From the NCBI GenBank assembly GCA_964345695.1, contig CAYFSC010000005.1:1-36175 (forward strand): DNA of 36,175 bases, given 5' to 3'. Below the pieces are notes generated by a model, which had not been told where the DNA came from, made no database searches, and saw only the letters and a program-made list of their open reading frames with translations. Within the stretch, counting starts at the first letter, position 1, and each line of letters opens with the position of its first letter. Positions 1 through 8,544 of the stretch are shown here, piece after piece. A program made the position numbers and the translations under genes. This DNA is from CAYFSC01 sp964345695 (GTDB lineage: Bacteria; Bacteroidota; Rhodothermia; Rhodothermales; Salinibacteraceae).

Positions 1-499
1 CGGTACCCACGACCTCGGCGCTGTATTCCGTTCCGTCGAACGTGCGCACGCTGAGCTCGTCCGCGTTTTCGACGACGTGATTGTTCGTCACGATATACCC
101 GTTCGAGCGCACGAACACTCCGGAGCCGAGCCCCTGCCGACGCCGTTGCTGAGGACCGCGATTGAAAAACTCCTCGAACGGCGTGCCTTCGAAGGGGGAG
201 CGAAAGCGGCGTTCGACCACCTGCTCCGCCCGAATTTGCACGACGGCCGGGTTCACCGACTCGGACACCTGCGTGAAAGCGTCCTGGAGCGAGGCGGCCG
301 GGGCGCTCTGCGAGGTCGGCTGCGAAATCGCTGTCGTCCCGGGGCCGAGCTGGGCGGTGCTCTGCGACGAAGCATAAGACGGGGTCGCCGTGCTGTCTCC
401 AATGTCTAACAAGTTGGCGCCAGCGGTCGAGAAGAGAACGCCTGCAATGAACGCAGCGCCGACAATGACAGCGAGTGAAACTTTTCCTTTCGCGCTCAT
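1..499 (-). CDS. htrA: HtrA/Do (DegP/DegQ) family serine protease, 5' part only
   Basis: Partial gene running off the left edge: 166 N-terminal residues are visible from the ATG whose complement is at 497-499. Residues 8-26 form a hydrophobic signal/anchor segment, followed by a Ser/Thr/Gln-rich linker. From about residue 70 the protein matches the start of the Do-like trypsin fold (a segment reading ESVNPAVVQI, then GLGSGVFV and GYIVTNNHVV). The catalytic His is H141 in TNNHVV; the Asp and Ser of the triad and any PDZ domains lie outside the window. Family knowledge: periplasmic quality-control protease and chaperone for damaged envelope proteins. It shares the minus strand with fumC, 264 bases away, too far to assume one operon; I saw no clear promoter or terminator in that spacer. 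DegP, DegQ and DegS-like roles cannot be separated from this fragment. Confidence 0.88.
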   Translation of the reverse strand, partial: MSAKGKVSLAVIVGAAFIAGVLFSTAGANLLDIGDSTATPSYASSQSTAQLGPGTTAISQPTSQSAPAASLQDAFTQVSESVNPAVVQIRAEQVVERRFRSPFEGTPFEEFFNRGPQQRRRQGLGSGVFVRSNGYIVTNNHVVENADELSVRTFDGTEYSAEVVGT

Positions 500-763
500 G
501 GATGGGGAAGTCGTTGTGTCGAAGAATCACGGTTTCGAACATACGAAACGGCCGACCTCATCGTTACCGGATCGCGTCCGATGAGTCGACCGCGTCGTCT
601 GCTCGGTCCTTCACAAAGTGCAATGGGTTCCCTATAACGAACGGGTCCGCCGGTTTCGTATAGCCTCTATGGAATGGCGAGGATTTTACGGGGACGAAAG
701 GGAGAAGGAAAGGCCCGTCGGCAAAGCGAAAGGGGGTCTCGCTCTTTCATCCGATGCTCCTCG

Positions 764-2164
764 CTATTCGCCCGGAATTCCAGGCTCGGTCATGTCCTGA
801 ACGTTCAGGTACTCGTCGAGCTCTTCCTGGGTGAGCAGATCCATTTCCTTGACGACCTCACGGACGGACTTGCGCTCCTTCGCGGCTTTCTTGGCCACTT
901 CGCTGGCCTTGTCGTAGCCGATGGCGGTGTTCAGCGCCGTGGCGATGGAGGGATTCAACTCCAGCAGTTCCTGGCACCGCTCGCGGTCAGCCTCGATGCC
1001 TTCGACGCACTTCGTGCGGAACGCCTCGACGCTCCCGACGAGGATGTCGAGACTTTCGAGCATGGCATGCGCCATCACCGGCATCATCACGTTGAGCTCG
1101 AAGTTGCCGTGGGTGTTCGCCACGGAGATCGTCTGGTGATTGCCCATCACGCGGGCGGCGACCATCATCACCTGCTCGCTCTGTACCGGGTTCACCTTGC
1201 CGGGCATGATGGAGGAGCCGGGCTGGATGACCGGCAGCTTGATCTCGCCGATGCCACTGGTCGGCCCGCTGGAGAGGAGGCGCAGGTCGTTGGCGATCTT
1301 GAGGAGGGCCGTGGCGAGCGTGTTCAGCGCGCCGTGGGCGCTCACGTAGATTTCCTTGCCCGCCTGCTGCGCGAAGTGGTTGTCCGTCTCGTAGAAGTCC
1401 AGGCCGGTCGCCTCGCTCAGGTGCTCGAGGGCAATCTCCGGAAACGCGGTAGGCCGGTTTAGGCCCGAGCCGGTGGCTGTGCCGCCGAGCGTCACCTCGC
1501 CCAGTTCCTGCGAGGCCTGCTCCACCCGCTGGATGCAGTCGCCAATCTGCGACGCATAACCGCCGAACTCCTGCCCGAGGCGAATCGGCGTGGCGTCCAT
1601 GAGATGCGTGCGCCCGCTCTTGACGATGTCGTCGAAGGCCTCGGCCTTCTGCAGAAACGCGTCGTGCAGGGCGTCGAGGGCCGGGATGAGCGCCTCCTCA
1701 ATGACGAGGCGAGCTGCGACGTGCATCGTCGTGGGGATCGTGTCGTTCGACGACTGCGACATGTTGACGTCGTCGTTCGGATGCACGGCCTTGCTGCCCC
1801 GCTCGGCCCCGACAATCTCGGAAGCGCGGTTGGCCAGCACCTCATTCGCGTTCATGTTGGTCGACGTGCCGCTGCCCGTCTGGAAGATGTCGAGCACGAA
1901 CTCGTCGTCGAGCGTGCCGTCGATCATCTCCTGCGTGGCGACTACGATGGCCTTCATCGTCTCATCGTCGAGCAGGTCCAGGTCGTTGTTGGCCCGCGCG
2001 GCGGCCTGCTTCACATGCCCGAGCGCTTCGATGAAGCGGCGGGGGAAGCGAAGGTCGCTCACCGGAAAGTTGTCCTTGGCGCGCTGCGTTTGGGCACCGT
2101 AAAGAGCGTCGGCTGGGACGTTCACCTCGCCGAGGGAGTCCTTCTCAGTGCGGTAGTCGGTCAT
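764..2164 (-). CDS. fumC: Fumarate hydratase class II (fumarase C)
   Basis: Cytoplasmic TCA-cycle enzyme interconverting fumarate and malate. The 466-residue length is normal for the oxygen-stable, iron-free class II enzyme. Visible signatures are the substrate-site segments TGSGTSTNMN (about 96-105) and HPNDDVNMSQSSND (128-141), GRTHLMDATP with the catalytic-base region H187, and the superfamily signature GSSIMPGKVNP (316-326) on the mobile loop that carries the catalytic serine. The start is the ATG at 2164, giving the usual MTDYRTEKDSLGEV opening. The tail (VQDMTEPGIPGE) is a few residues longer than in E. coli. The other members of the fumarase/aspartase superfamily (aspartase, argininosuccinate lyase) are less likely because of the near-perfect fumarase spacing of these motifs. 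It sits between two other minus-strand genes with spacers of about 90 and 264 bases. Confidence 0.97.
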   Translation of the reverse strand: MTDYRTEKDSLGEVNVPADALYGAQTQRAKDNFPVSDLRFPRRFIEALGHVKQAAARANNDLDLLDDETMKAIVVATQEMIDGTLDDEFVLDIFQTGSGTSTNMNANEVLANRASEIVGAERGSKAVHPNDDVNMSQSSNDTIPTTMHVAARLVIEEALIPALDALHDAFLQKAEAFDDIVKSGRTHLMDATPIRLGQEFGGYASQIGDCIQRVEQASQELGEVTLGGTATGSGLNRPTAFPEIALEHLSEATGLDFYETDNHFAQQAGKEIYVSAHGALNTLATALLKIANDLRLLSSGPTSGIGEIKLPVIQPGSSIMPGKVNPVQSEQVMMVAARVMGNHQTISVANTHGNFELNVMMPVMAHAMLESLDILVGSVEAFRTKCVEGIEADRERCQELLELNPSIATALNTAIGYDKASEVAKKAAKERKSVREVVKEMDLLTQEELDEYLNVQDMTEPGIPGE

Positions 2165-2254
2165 AGGGGCAATGGGTTGAAGTGCGGGAAAGGACGGTCG
2201 AATTCGTGCTTCCGAACATACGTGAACGGCGGAAGTCTGTCAGGGGGAGATGTC

Positions 2255-3124
2255 TCAATGTGCGGGAAATTCGGTGTTGTCGGCGTAGTACTCGCGGCAC
2301 TCCCTTTCGCGGCCCCGCACCACGCGACGCCCCTCGAGCGGTCCGGACGTTTCGGTGACGACGGTCCACTGCGCCGCCTCGTCGTTTTCCAGGTAAATCA
2401 CCACCCAGTCGTCCGTCTTGTCGAGATCGTGCGCCCGCGCTGTGTTCGAGTAGAGCGCGGTGTAATGCCGGCCGCCGCGCTCGGTGTGGAGGATCGGAAG
2501 CCAGGCCTCGTGGTCGGGATTGAACCGGCGCGGGGCGATGCGGCGCAACTCGTCGTGCTCAGCTTTATGGCGGTACTCGCGGTCGATGTCCAGCAGTTCG
2601 CCCACTGGCACGGCCGAACCGCTGGGCTGGCGCCGTCGCAGCCGCGAGTCCAGCGACTCACGCACGGCCTGCACGCGCCGCTCGCCGAATCCGTCGACCG
2701 CGTCCAGGCGTCCGTCATGGGCCGCCTGCTCCAGCTCTTCGAGCGTCTCGATCCCGAGGGCCTCGTACACGCGTTCGGCCAGCTCCGGCCCGATGCCGGC
2801 AACAGACTGGAAGACAGACTCGGGCGTAACGGCGCCACGCAGGCGCTCTAGATAGCGCCATCGTTCCGTCTCTAAAATCTCAACGATGGCGTCTGTGAGC
2901 GATGCGCCGATATTCGCAATCGCCTGTAGGCCCTCCCGTCCCTCCTCGGCGTACACCGACTCCACAGAACGGTCGAGCTGTGTGAGGGTCGAGGCCGCCT
3001 GCCGGTAGGCCCGTACCCGGAACGGACTGGCCTCCTGGGCCTCCAGCAGGTCTGCAGCCTCGCGGAAACGCTCGGCAATCTCCACATTTACATCGGGCGC
3101 CATTGGCCGTTGGGGTTCAGTCAT
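2255..3124 (-). CDS. Helix-hairpin-helix DNA-binding protein with PolX-like N-terminus and unknown C-terminus
   Basis: 289 residues. Residues about 12-90 (NVEIAERFREAADLLE, then PFRVRAYRQAA) resemble the 8-kDa N-terminal domain of family X DNA polymerases. Residues about 100-160 carry two helix-hairpin-helix-like turns (SVAGIGPELAERVY and AVDGFGERRVQAV). The nucleotidyltransferase palm and the PHP phosphoesterase that should follow in bacterial PolX are absent. Instead there is a compact domain of about 120 residues (HTERGGRHYTALYSN, WVVIYLE, RRVVRGRE) that I cannot assign. A DNA-binding or structure-recognition role is inferred from the first two modules. The start could be the ATG at 3124 or the one at 3103 (MAPDVNVE). 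It diverges from the dipeptidase gene over a 114-base gap that must hold both promoters. Confidence 0.8.
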   Translation of the reverse strand: MTEPQRPMAPDVNVEIAERFREAADLLEAQEASPFRVRAYRQAASTLTQLDRSVESVYAEEGREGLQAIANIGASLTDAIVEILETERWRYLERLRGAVTPESVFQSVAGIGPELAERVYEALGIETLEELEQAAHDGRLDAVDGFGERRVQAVRESLDSRLRRRQPSGSAVPVGELLDIDREYRHKAEHDELRRIAPRRFNPDHEAWLPILHTERGGRHYTALYSNTARAHDLDKTDDWVVIYLENDEAAQWTVVTETSGPLEGRRVVRGRERECREYYADNTEFPAH

Positions 3125-3238
3125 GGGGAGAAAAAGTCACTGGGCGGTTGTGGTCGGACCTCTCTGTGACGAAGTTGCGTGCCCGATTGCCCTGCAATTT
3201 CGCGTATCAAGACTCGACTCTTCGAACGCATTTCCATC

Positions 3239-4414
3239 ATGTTACGATCCATGCTTTATGGCCTTGGGGGACTGCTCCTTGTGGCTGCGACGCTCTACTT
3301 TACGGTGGCCGCGCCGCTGGCCGATCGGAGGATGAATCAGACGGCGGAGACGCCGCTCGACTCGGTCCCCGACTCCGTACAAGCGCTGCACGACTCTCTC
3401 GTCGTGGCCGATCTGCACAACGATCTGCTGCTGTGGCCGCGCGATCCGCTGGCACGCCACGACTATGGACACACCGACGTGCCCCGGCTACTGGACGGCG
3501 GCGTGGGGCTACAGGTGTTTGCGGCCGTCACGCAGGTGCCCAGAGGGCGCAGCTACGCCGGGACCGACGCCGACGCCCTCGACCAGATTCCCTTCCTTGC
3601 GGCGGGGCAGCGGTGGCCGGTCCGCACGTGGACAAGCCGGTTGGAGCGCGCGCTGCACCAGGCCCGGAAGCTGCGCCAGGCCGTCGAGCGGTCCGGCGGG
3701 CAGGTGGCCCTGATCCAGTCGCAAGAGAACCTGAACCGTTCCCTTCGCACGCGGCACGCACATCCCAGGCACCTGGGGGCGCTGCTGGCCATCGAGGGGC
3801 TCCACGCCCTCGAAGGGGAGATCGCCCACCTCGATACCCTGATCGACGCGGGCTACCGCATGATGAGTCCGACCCATCTTCACGACAACGCCCTCGGCGG
3901 CTCCTCGACCGGTCTTGAGAAGGGCGGCCTCACCGACTTTGGTCGGCAGGTGGTGCGCAGAATGGAGCGTCGGAACGTGATCATCGATCTGGCCCACGCG
4001 TCCGACGCCGCCATTCGGGACGTGCTGGCTCTGACGGAGCGTCCGGTCGTCGTGTCGCACACCGGCGTGCGGGCGACCTGCCCGAGCCCGCGCAACCTGT
4101 CGGACGCGCAGATCCGCGCCATCGCGGCGCAGGGTGGGGTCATTGGCGTTGGGTTCTGGGAGCGGGCCGTGTGTGGAAGCCGTCCGCGCGACATTGCCCG
4201 CGCCATGCGCCACGTCGCCGATCAGGTTGGCGTGGAGCACGTGGCACTCGGCTCCGACTTCGACGGGACCGTCACCGTTCCGTTCGATGCTACAGGCCTT
4301 CCACATCTCACCGCAGCTCTCCTGGAGTCGGGATTTACCCCCGAGGACATTCAGAAGATTATGAGCGGAAATATCATTCGATTCCTTCACGAAACGCTCC
4401 CGTCTGCACGTTAA
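3239..4414 (+). CDS. Membrane-anchored membrane (renal) dipeptidase, peptidase family M19
   Basis: 391 residues from the ATG at 3239; a longer reading from 3179 exists but would put 20 polar residues before the signal anchor. Residues 5-28 are a hydrophobic N-terminal helix, so the enzyme is exported and probably tethered. M19 motifs are present: ADLHNDLL with zinc ligands H60 and D62, ALLAIEG with the bridging Glu E186, the histidine segments SPTHLHDN and VVSHTG, and VALGSDFDG near the C-terminus. Family knowledge: binuclear zinc amidohydrolase fold hydrolysing dipeptides, sometimes acting on D-residues or beta-lactams; substrate is not deducible. The family length is 350-420, so it is complete. 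It is followed 176 bases later by a TonB-dependent receptor on the same strand, which suggests, without proving, a link to peptide scavenging. Confidence 0.93.
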   Translation: MLRSMLYGLGGLLLVAATLYFTVAAPLADRRMNQTAETPLDSVPDSVQALHDSLVVADLHNDLLLWPRDPLARHDYGHTDVPRLLDGGVGLQVFAAVTQVPRGRSYAGTDADALDQIPFLAAGQRWPVRTWTSRLERALHQARKLRQAVERSGGQVALIQSQENLNRSLRTRHAHPRHLGALLAIEGLHALEGEIAHLDTLIDAGYRMMSPTHLHDNALGGSSTGLEKGGLTDFGRQVVRRMERRNVIIDLAHASDAAIRDVLALTERPVVVSHTGVRATCPSPRNLSDAQIRAIAAQGGVIGVGFWERAVCGSRPRDIARAMRHVADQVGVEHVALGSDFDGTVTVPFDATGLPHLTAALLESGFTPEDIQKIMSGNIIRFLHETLPSAR

Positions 4415-4590
4415 CTTCGTTTGCCCTTCACTCTGAATTGACTCTGTATGTTGCGTTTTGTAGCGTGGGAACGGTGACGCCGAACACCCCCGTCTGCCGT
4501 TCCTGGACGATGAAAGAAGCGCTTTCACAAATCCGGGGCGGCGCCCCAGGCGCTCTTCTTCGTGGAATTACCCACCAAACTGGAATTGCC

Positions 4591-6892
4591 ATGCGTAGTG
4601 CAAAAATCTGGATCTGGACCTGCAGTATTGGAGTGATGGTGCTCCTGATGGCCGGGGCCCCTCTGTCCGTGAAGGCGCAGGGGCAGGCAACGCTCACCGG
4701 CACGGTCCTCGATGCCGAAGATCAAACGCCGCTCGCCGGAGCGAACGTCGCCCTGCGCGAGGCCGACTCGCCCGATGTCGTCAAGGGGACCGCGACGGAG
4801 CCCAACGGCACGTTTCGCATGACGGACATCCGCCCGGGCTCGTACGTCGTGGAGGTGCGGTTTGTAGGCTACCAGAGCCAGCAGCGCCCGATTACGCTGG
4901 AGGCCGGCGAAAGCCGGGACATCACCATCGAGCTGGCCTTCGAGACATCGAGCCTGCAGACGGTCGTGGTTTCCGCGTCGCGTCGCCAGGAGAAGATTCT
5001 GGACGCGCCCGCATCGATTTCGGTGCTGGAGCCCGAGGATCTGCAGCAACAGGTGGGAACCTCGTCGGTCGAGGCGCTGCGCTCGGTGCCCGGCGTCGAC
5101 ATGGCGCAGACCGGCATCGACCGGCGGGAGGTGGTTCTGCGTGGGTTTAACGAGGCGTTCAGCGGGGCCACGTATGTGCTCACCGACTACCGCGAGGCCG
5201 CCGTCCCGTCGCTCGCGGTCAACATCCACAGCATCATGCCGAACATGCCGCTCGACATCGAGCGCGTGGAGGTGGTGCGCGGCCCGGGTTCGGCGCTGTA
5301 CGGACCCGGCGTGTCCAACGGCGTCATCCACTATTTCACGAAAGACCCGTTCCAGCACCCGGGCACGTCGCTCTCTGTCTCGGGCGGGTCGCGAACGTTC
5401 TTCAGCGGGCAGTTCCGACAGGCGGGCGTCGTGGCCGACAACTGGGGCTACAAGGTGACCGGCCAGTTTGCCCGCGCCGAGGAGTGGGAACTGGACCCGA
5501 ATGATCCGCGGGACGCGCGGGAAATCGGGCGGTATCGCATCTACAACTCCCGGAGCCAGATTCCGGGCGGGCGCACCTTCACCAGCGGCGACTTCGACGA
5601 CGACGGGGAGACCGAATTTCAGCTCCGCCGGGATGACGAATACCGCAAGTTTAACGTTAACGGCCTGTTGCAGTACCAGGCTGGGGACGAGACGACCCTC
5701 TCCCTGAATGGAGGATATTCGTCTCTGAAGAGCACCGTGCAGTCAGGCATCGGCACGACGCAGGCCGATGGATTTGGCTACAGCTATGGGCAGGTGCGAC
5801 TGGAGTCCGGCGGCCTGTTCGCGCAGGTCTACCTGAACGCCAACGATGCGGGCGATGACACCTACGTGTATGGCTCGGGCGACCGGATCATCGACAAAGG
5901 ACTGCAATGGAATGCACAGCTGCAGTACGACTTTGCCGTGCCGGCGATCGGGACGCAGGTCATCGTGGGGGGCGACGCCGATCTTGTGACGCCACGCACC
6001 GAAGGTCGGATTCTCGGGCGCAACGAGGGCGACGACCAAATCAACGAATACGGCGGGTACGCGCAGACCTCGACCGACCTGACCTCCAAACTGGCACTGA
6101 CGCTCGCTGCGCGTGGGGACTACAACAACGTGGAGGAGGAATTTCGGGTCTCGCCGCGAACGGCACTTGTATTTAAAGCCACGCCCAACCACACCTTCCG
6201 CGGGAGCTTCAACCAGTCGGTTTCGTCGCCGGGGACCAACTCCAACTTCCTCGACATCGAGGCCTTNNNNNNNNNNNNNNNNNNNNNNNNNNNNNNNNNN
6301 NNNNNNNNNNNNNNNNNNNNNNNNNNNNNNNNNNNNNNNNNNNNNNNNNNNNNNNNNNNNNNNNNNTGTCGTCCAGCCCGACCAGGAGGTGCTGACGGGG
6401 GACAATCCCAACACCGTGGGTGGGTTTCTCAGCTACCGCAACTTCGGCGAGGTGGAGTACTGGGGCATCGACGCGTCGGTGCAGGTGCAGGCCACCGATC
6501 AGCTCGACTTCTTCGCCAACACCTCGATCGTGAGCGACGACTTCTTCGACAACGAGGAGCTTGACGAAGCGAACGAGTCGCTGAGTGTTGCCCTCAACGC
6601 TCCCTCGTTCAAGGCCAAGGGCGGCTTCGACTACCAGATGCAGAACGGCTTCTCGTTCGGGGCCACCGGCAACTACGTTGACGGCTTCCCGGTCGAGACG
6701 GGGCCGTACGTGGGCGATGTGGACGACTACTTCCTGCTCGACCTGCGGGCCGGATACAAGGTGCCGTCGGTGTCGGGGCTCCGGCTGGACGTCACCGCCA
6801 AAAACGTGCTCAACAACGAGCATCGGGAGTTCGTCGGGGCGCCGGAGCTGGGCGCGATCTTCTTTGCCCGTCTGACCTATTCCCTTCCGTAG
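4591..6892 (+). CDS. TonB-dependent outer membrane receptor with carboxypeptidase-regulatory-like domain (interrupted by assembly gap)
   Basis: Starts at the ATG at 4591 with a signal peptide ending near VKAQG. Residues about 30-112 form a CarboxypepD_reg-like beta-sandwich (GTVLDAEDQTPLAGANV). A TonB-box-like segment TVVVSASRR precedes the plug, which shows ERVEVVRGPGSALYG and NGVIHYFTKDP. The beta-barrel begins near residue 250, with 558 residues readable before 100 Ns at 6267-6366. After the gap 174 residues follow in another frame and end in a typical C-terminal barrel (DVTAKNVLNNEH, then FFARLTYSLP). The frame change is explained by the placeholder length of the gap, not by a visible mutation. 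At least 733 residues are present; relatives are often larger, so coding sequence is probably missing. The substrate is unknown. The upstream spacer has TTTG at 4420 and TATGTTG at 4447, only a weak promoter match. Confidence 0.93.
6267..6366. other. Assembly gap (100 Ns) inside the TonB receptor gene
   Basis: Exactly 100 undetermined bases, the conventional placeholder for a gap of unknown size. The coding frame to the left has codon starts at 1 mod 3 and to the right at 2 mod 3. The true missing length must therefore be a multiple of three if the gene is intact. Confidence 0.97.
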
Positions 6893-6921
6893 ATTTCCTC
6901 TTCCGTAGATTTCCTCTTCCG
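6885..6921. repeat. 16-base tandem duplication spanning the receptor stop codon
   Basis: The unit TTCCGTAGATTTCCTC occurs at 6885-6900 and again exactly at 6901-6916, followed by a partial third copy TTCCG. The receptor's TAG stop (6890-6892) lies inside the first unit, so the second carries a decoy TAG. It looks like a slippage duplication. The rest of the 6893-7141 spacer holds a purine-rich run near 6930-6950 and no convincing ORF or terminator. Confidence 0.9.
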
Positions 6922-7141
6922 GCGCAGTCGATGGAGAGGGAAAGGGGGGGCAGCCGCTGAACGAAAATCGACGATCTACCCTCGGCACCCAGTTTCACCC
7001 GGACTTCGGAATGGGATCCAGGCGGTTCGTTGCATCCGGCGGGGACGCTTCGTAGGGTGATTGCTGCCCTGCTTGGCACCCGAAGCCGGTGTGTCTGGCG
7101 GGGGGTCCGCGATTGGTTCTTCCGGTCTGGCTCCCATCCCC

Positions 7142-7516
7142 ATGTTTGGCGACTTTGTGCCGTTGTTCATCATGATTGCGCTGGCTCTGGGGCTGGCGCT
7201 CACGCTTCTGAAGGCGGCCGAAATTCTTGGACCCAAGCGGCCCAACCGGTCGAAGGTCGCACCGTACGAGAGCGGCATGGACCCGGTCGGCAGTGCCCGG
7301 GACCGCTATTCCGTCAAGTTTTACCTCGTCGCGATGATCTTCATCGTCTTCGACGTCGAGGTCGTGTTCATGTACCCATGGGCCGTCAGCTTCCGCGACT
7401 TCGTCGAGAGCGGCGCGGGCCTTGGCGTGATGGTTGTCGTCGTACTGTTCTCCATCATCTTGCTCGTCGGGCTGCTCTATGACATCAAGAAAGGCGGGCT
7501 CGACTTTGAGAAGTAG
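7142..7516 (+). CDS. nuoA: NADH-quinone oxidoreductase subunit A
   Basis: 124 residues from the ATG at 7142. A reading from 7061 would add 27 Gly/Pro/Ser-rich residues not typical of the family, so the shorter start is preferred. Three transmembrane helices are visible (about 4-24, 60-80 and 92-113). The conserved loop after the first helix reads KVAPYESGMDP followed by the segment FYLVAMIFIVFDVEVVF, the hallmark of NuoA/ND3. Family knowledge: small inner-membrane subunit at the junction of the peripheral and membrane arms near the quinone channel. It is the first gene of the nuo cluster, with an unusually long 254-base spacer before nuoB. Confidence 0.96.
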   Translation: MFGDFVPLFIMIALALGLALTLLKAAEILGPKRPNRSKVAPYESGMDPVGSARDRYSVKFYLVAMIFIVFDVEVVFMYPWAVSFRDFVESGAGLGVMVVVVLFSIILLVGLLYDIKKGGLDFEK

Positions 7517-7691
7517 CCGGCGCGCACGCCGTTGGGGCAGGGGAAAGCGACGAATGGCCGATTCCCCCACCCCTGCCACGGGCCATCAAATCGCCGGTCG
7601 TTCCGGGAAATTTGCGGTCGGGAGCGGCGAGGGACGAAACAGGGGCGCGAGACGAGCCATATGAGCCTGTGCCTGAGTGTCCACGGCTCTT

Positions 7692-7728
7692 TGTCCCGTT
7701 GGGACACTAAGTGCTTGGGACACCAAGC
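7692..7728. promoter_or_regulatory. Pair of small hairpins in the nuoA-nuoB spacer
   Basis: Two adjacent perfect inverted repeats: TGTCCC-gtt-GGGACA at 7692-7706 and GCTTGG-gaca-CCAAGC at 7713-7728. The 9-mer TTGGGACAC is also directly repeated at 7699-7707 and 7715-7723. They lie about 45 bases before the nuoB start. They could be RNA structures that set processing or relative expression of nuoA and nuoB, or simply a degenerate repeat. No T-run follows, so a terminator is unlikely. Confidence 0.45.
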
Positions 7729-7770
7729 GCCGGAGAATCTTCAATCTCGATCACCCAACCGTTTCTCGAC

Positions 7771-8418
7771 ATGGCTGCACCGACCCCCCGAGGTGGAGAG
7801 GGCTTCTTCACGACACGTCTCGATGCAGTGCTAAACTGGGCTCGCTCTAACTCGCTGATGCCCATGCCGATGGGCCTGGCCTGCTGCGCCATCGAGATGA
7901 TGGCGTTCGCCGGGCCGAAGTACGACGCGGCGCGGTTTGGTAGCGAGGCCATGCGCTTTTCGCCCCGCCAGGCCGACCTCATGATTGTGGCGGGGTGGTG
8001 CTCCTACAAAATGAGTCACGCCATCCGCCGCGTGTGGGACCAGATGGCCGATCCGAAGTGGTGCATTGCGATGGGCGCCTGCGCCTCGACCGGGGGCATG
8101 CATCGATGCTACGGGGTGGTTCAGGGCGTCGACAATTTCCTGCCCGTGGACGTGTACATCCCTGGATGCCCGCCGCGCCCCGAGGCGGTGCTGCACGCCC
8201 TCATGGACATTCAAGAGAAGGTGCGCAACGAGTACAGCGTGGTGCAGGATTACGCCGAAGGGCCGCTCGTGGAGCGCAACACGATTCCGGTCGAGAACAC
8301 CACTGCATTCCCCGGCCAGCTTGAGAAGCCGAAGGCGACGTCGTTTGAGGTCGAAGTGCCCAGCGAGCCGACTGCCGACTCTTCGGCCACCGGTCAGGAG
8401 ATTCCGACGCCCGCGTGA
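7771..8418 (+). CDS. nuoB: NADH-quinone oxidoreductase subunit B (N2 iron-sulfur cluster)
   Basis: 215 residues from the ATG at 7771; a GTG at 7711 in frame would add 20 unconserved residues. The four ligands of the [4Fe-4S] cluster N2 are in place: the tandem C38-C39 in GLACCAIEM, C104 in MGACAST and C133 in YIPGCPPRPE. Family knowledge: N2 is the last cluster of the electron wire and passes electrons to quinone, in contact with NuoD. Residues beyond about 165 form a tail of some 50 residues rich in Glu, Thr and Pro that is longer than in E. coli and probably disordered. It is followed by a repeat-bearing 126-base spacer before nuoC. Confidence 0.97.
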   Translation: MAAPTPRGGEGFFTTRLDAVLNWARSNSLMPMPMGLACCAIEMMAFAGPKYDAARFGSEAMRFSPRQADLMIVAGWCSYKMSHAIRRVWDQMADPKWCIAMGACASTGGMHRCYGVVQGVDNFLPVDVYIPGCPPRPEAVLHALMDIQEKVRNEYSVVQDYAEGPLVERNTIPVENTTAFPGQLEKPKATSFEVEVPSEPTADSSATGQEIPTPA

Positions 8419-8423
8419 GGCGG

Positions 8424-8460
8424 GAACGTTGAACGTTCGACGTTGAACGTTGGAACGTTC
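8424..8460. repeat. Iterated GAACGTT words in the nuoB-nuoC spacer
   Basis: GAACGTT occurs at 8424-8430 and 8431-8437, then a GTTGAACGTT and a GGAACGTTC follow up to 8460. The core AACGTT is its own reverse complement and appears four times in 37 bases. The stretch begins six bases after the nuoB stop. No known element is recognised. Confidence 0.85.
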
Positions 8461-8544
8461 GGGGGGAGGATCTGCCGCAGGAAGTATGCCCCCTTGTGTT
8501 CAACAGCGGCACGCTGACGCTACAACGCGACAACGCTTTGCTCC

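Noticed and set aside
2209..2235. CTTCCG/CGGAAG inverted repeat downstream of the PolX-like gene as terminator
   Set aside because: Only a 6-bp stem with a 15-base loop and no T-run on the minus strand; too weak to list.
7061..7141. N-terminal extension of NuoA from an upstream start
   Set aside because: The extra 27 residues are Gly/Ser/Pro-rich and unlike the family start; the ATG at 7142 gives the normal length.
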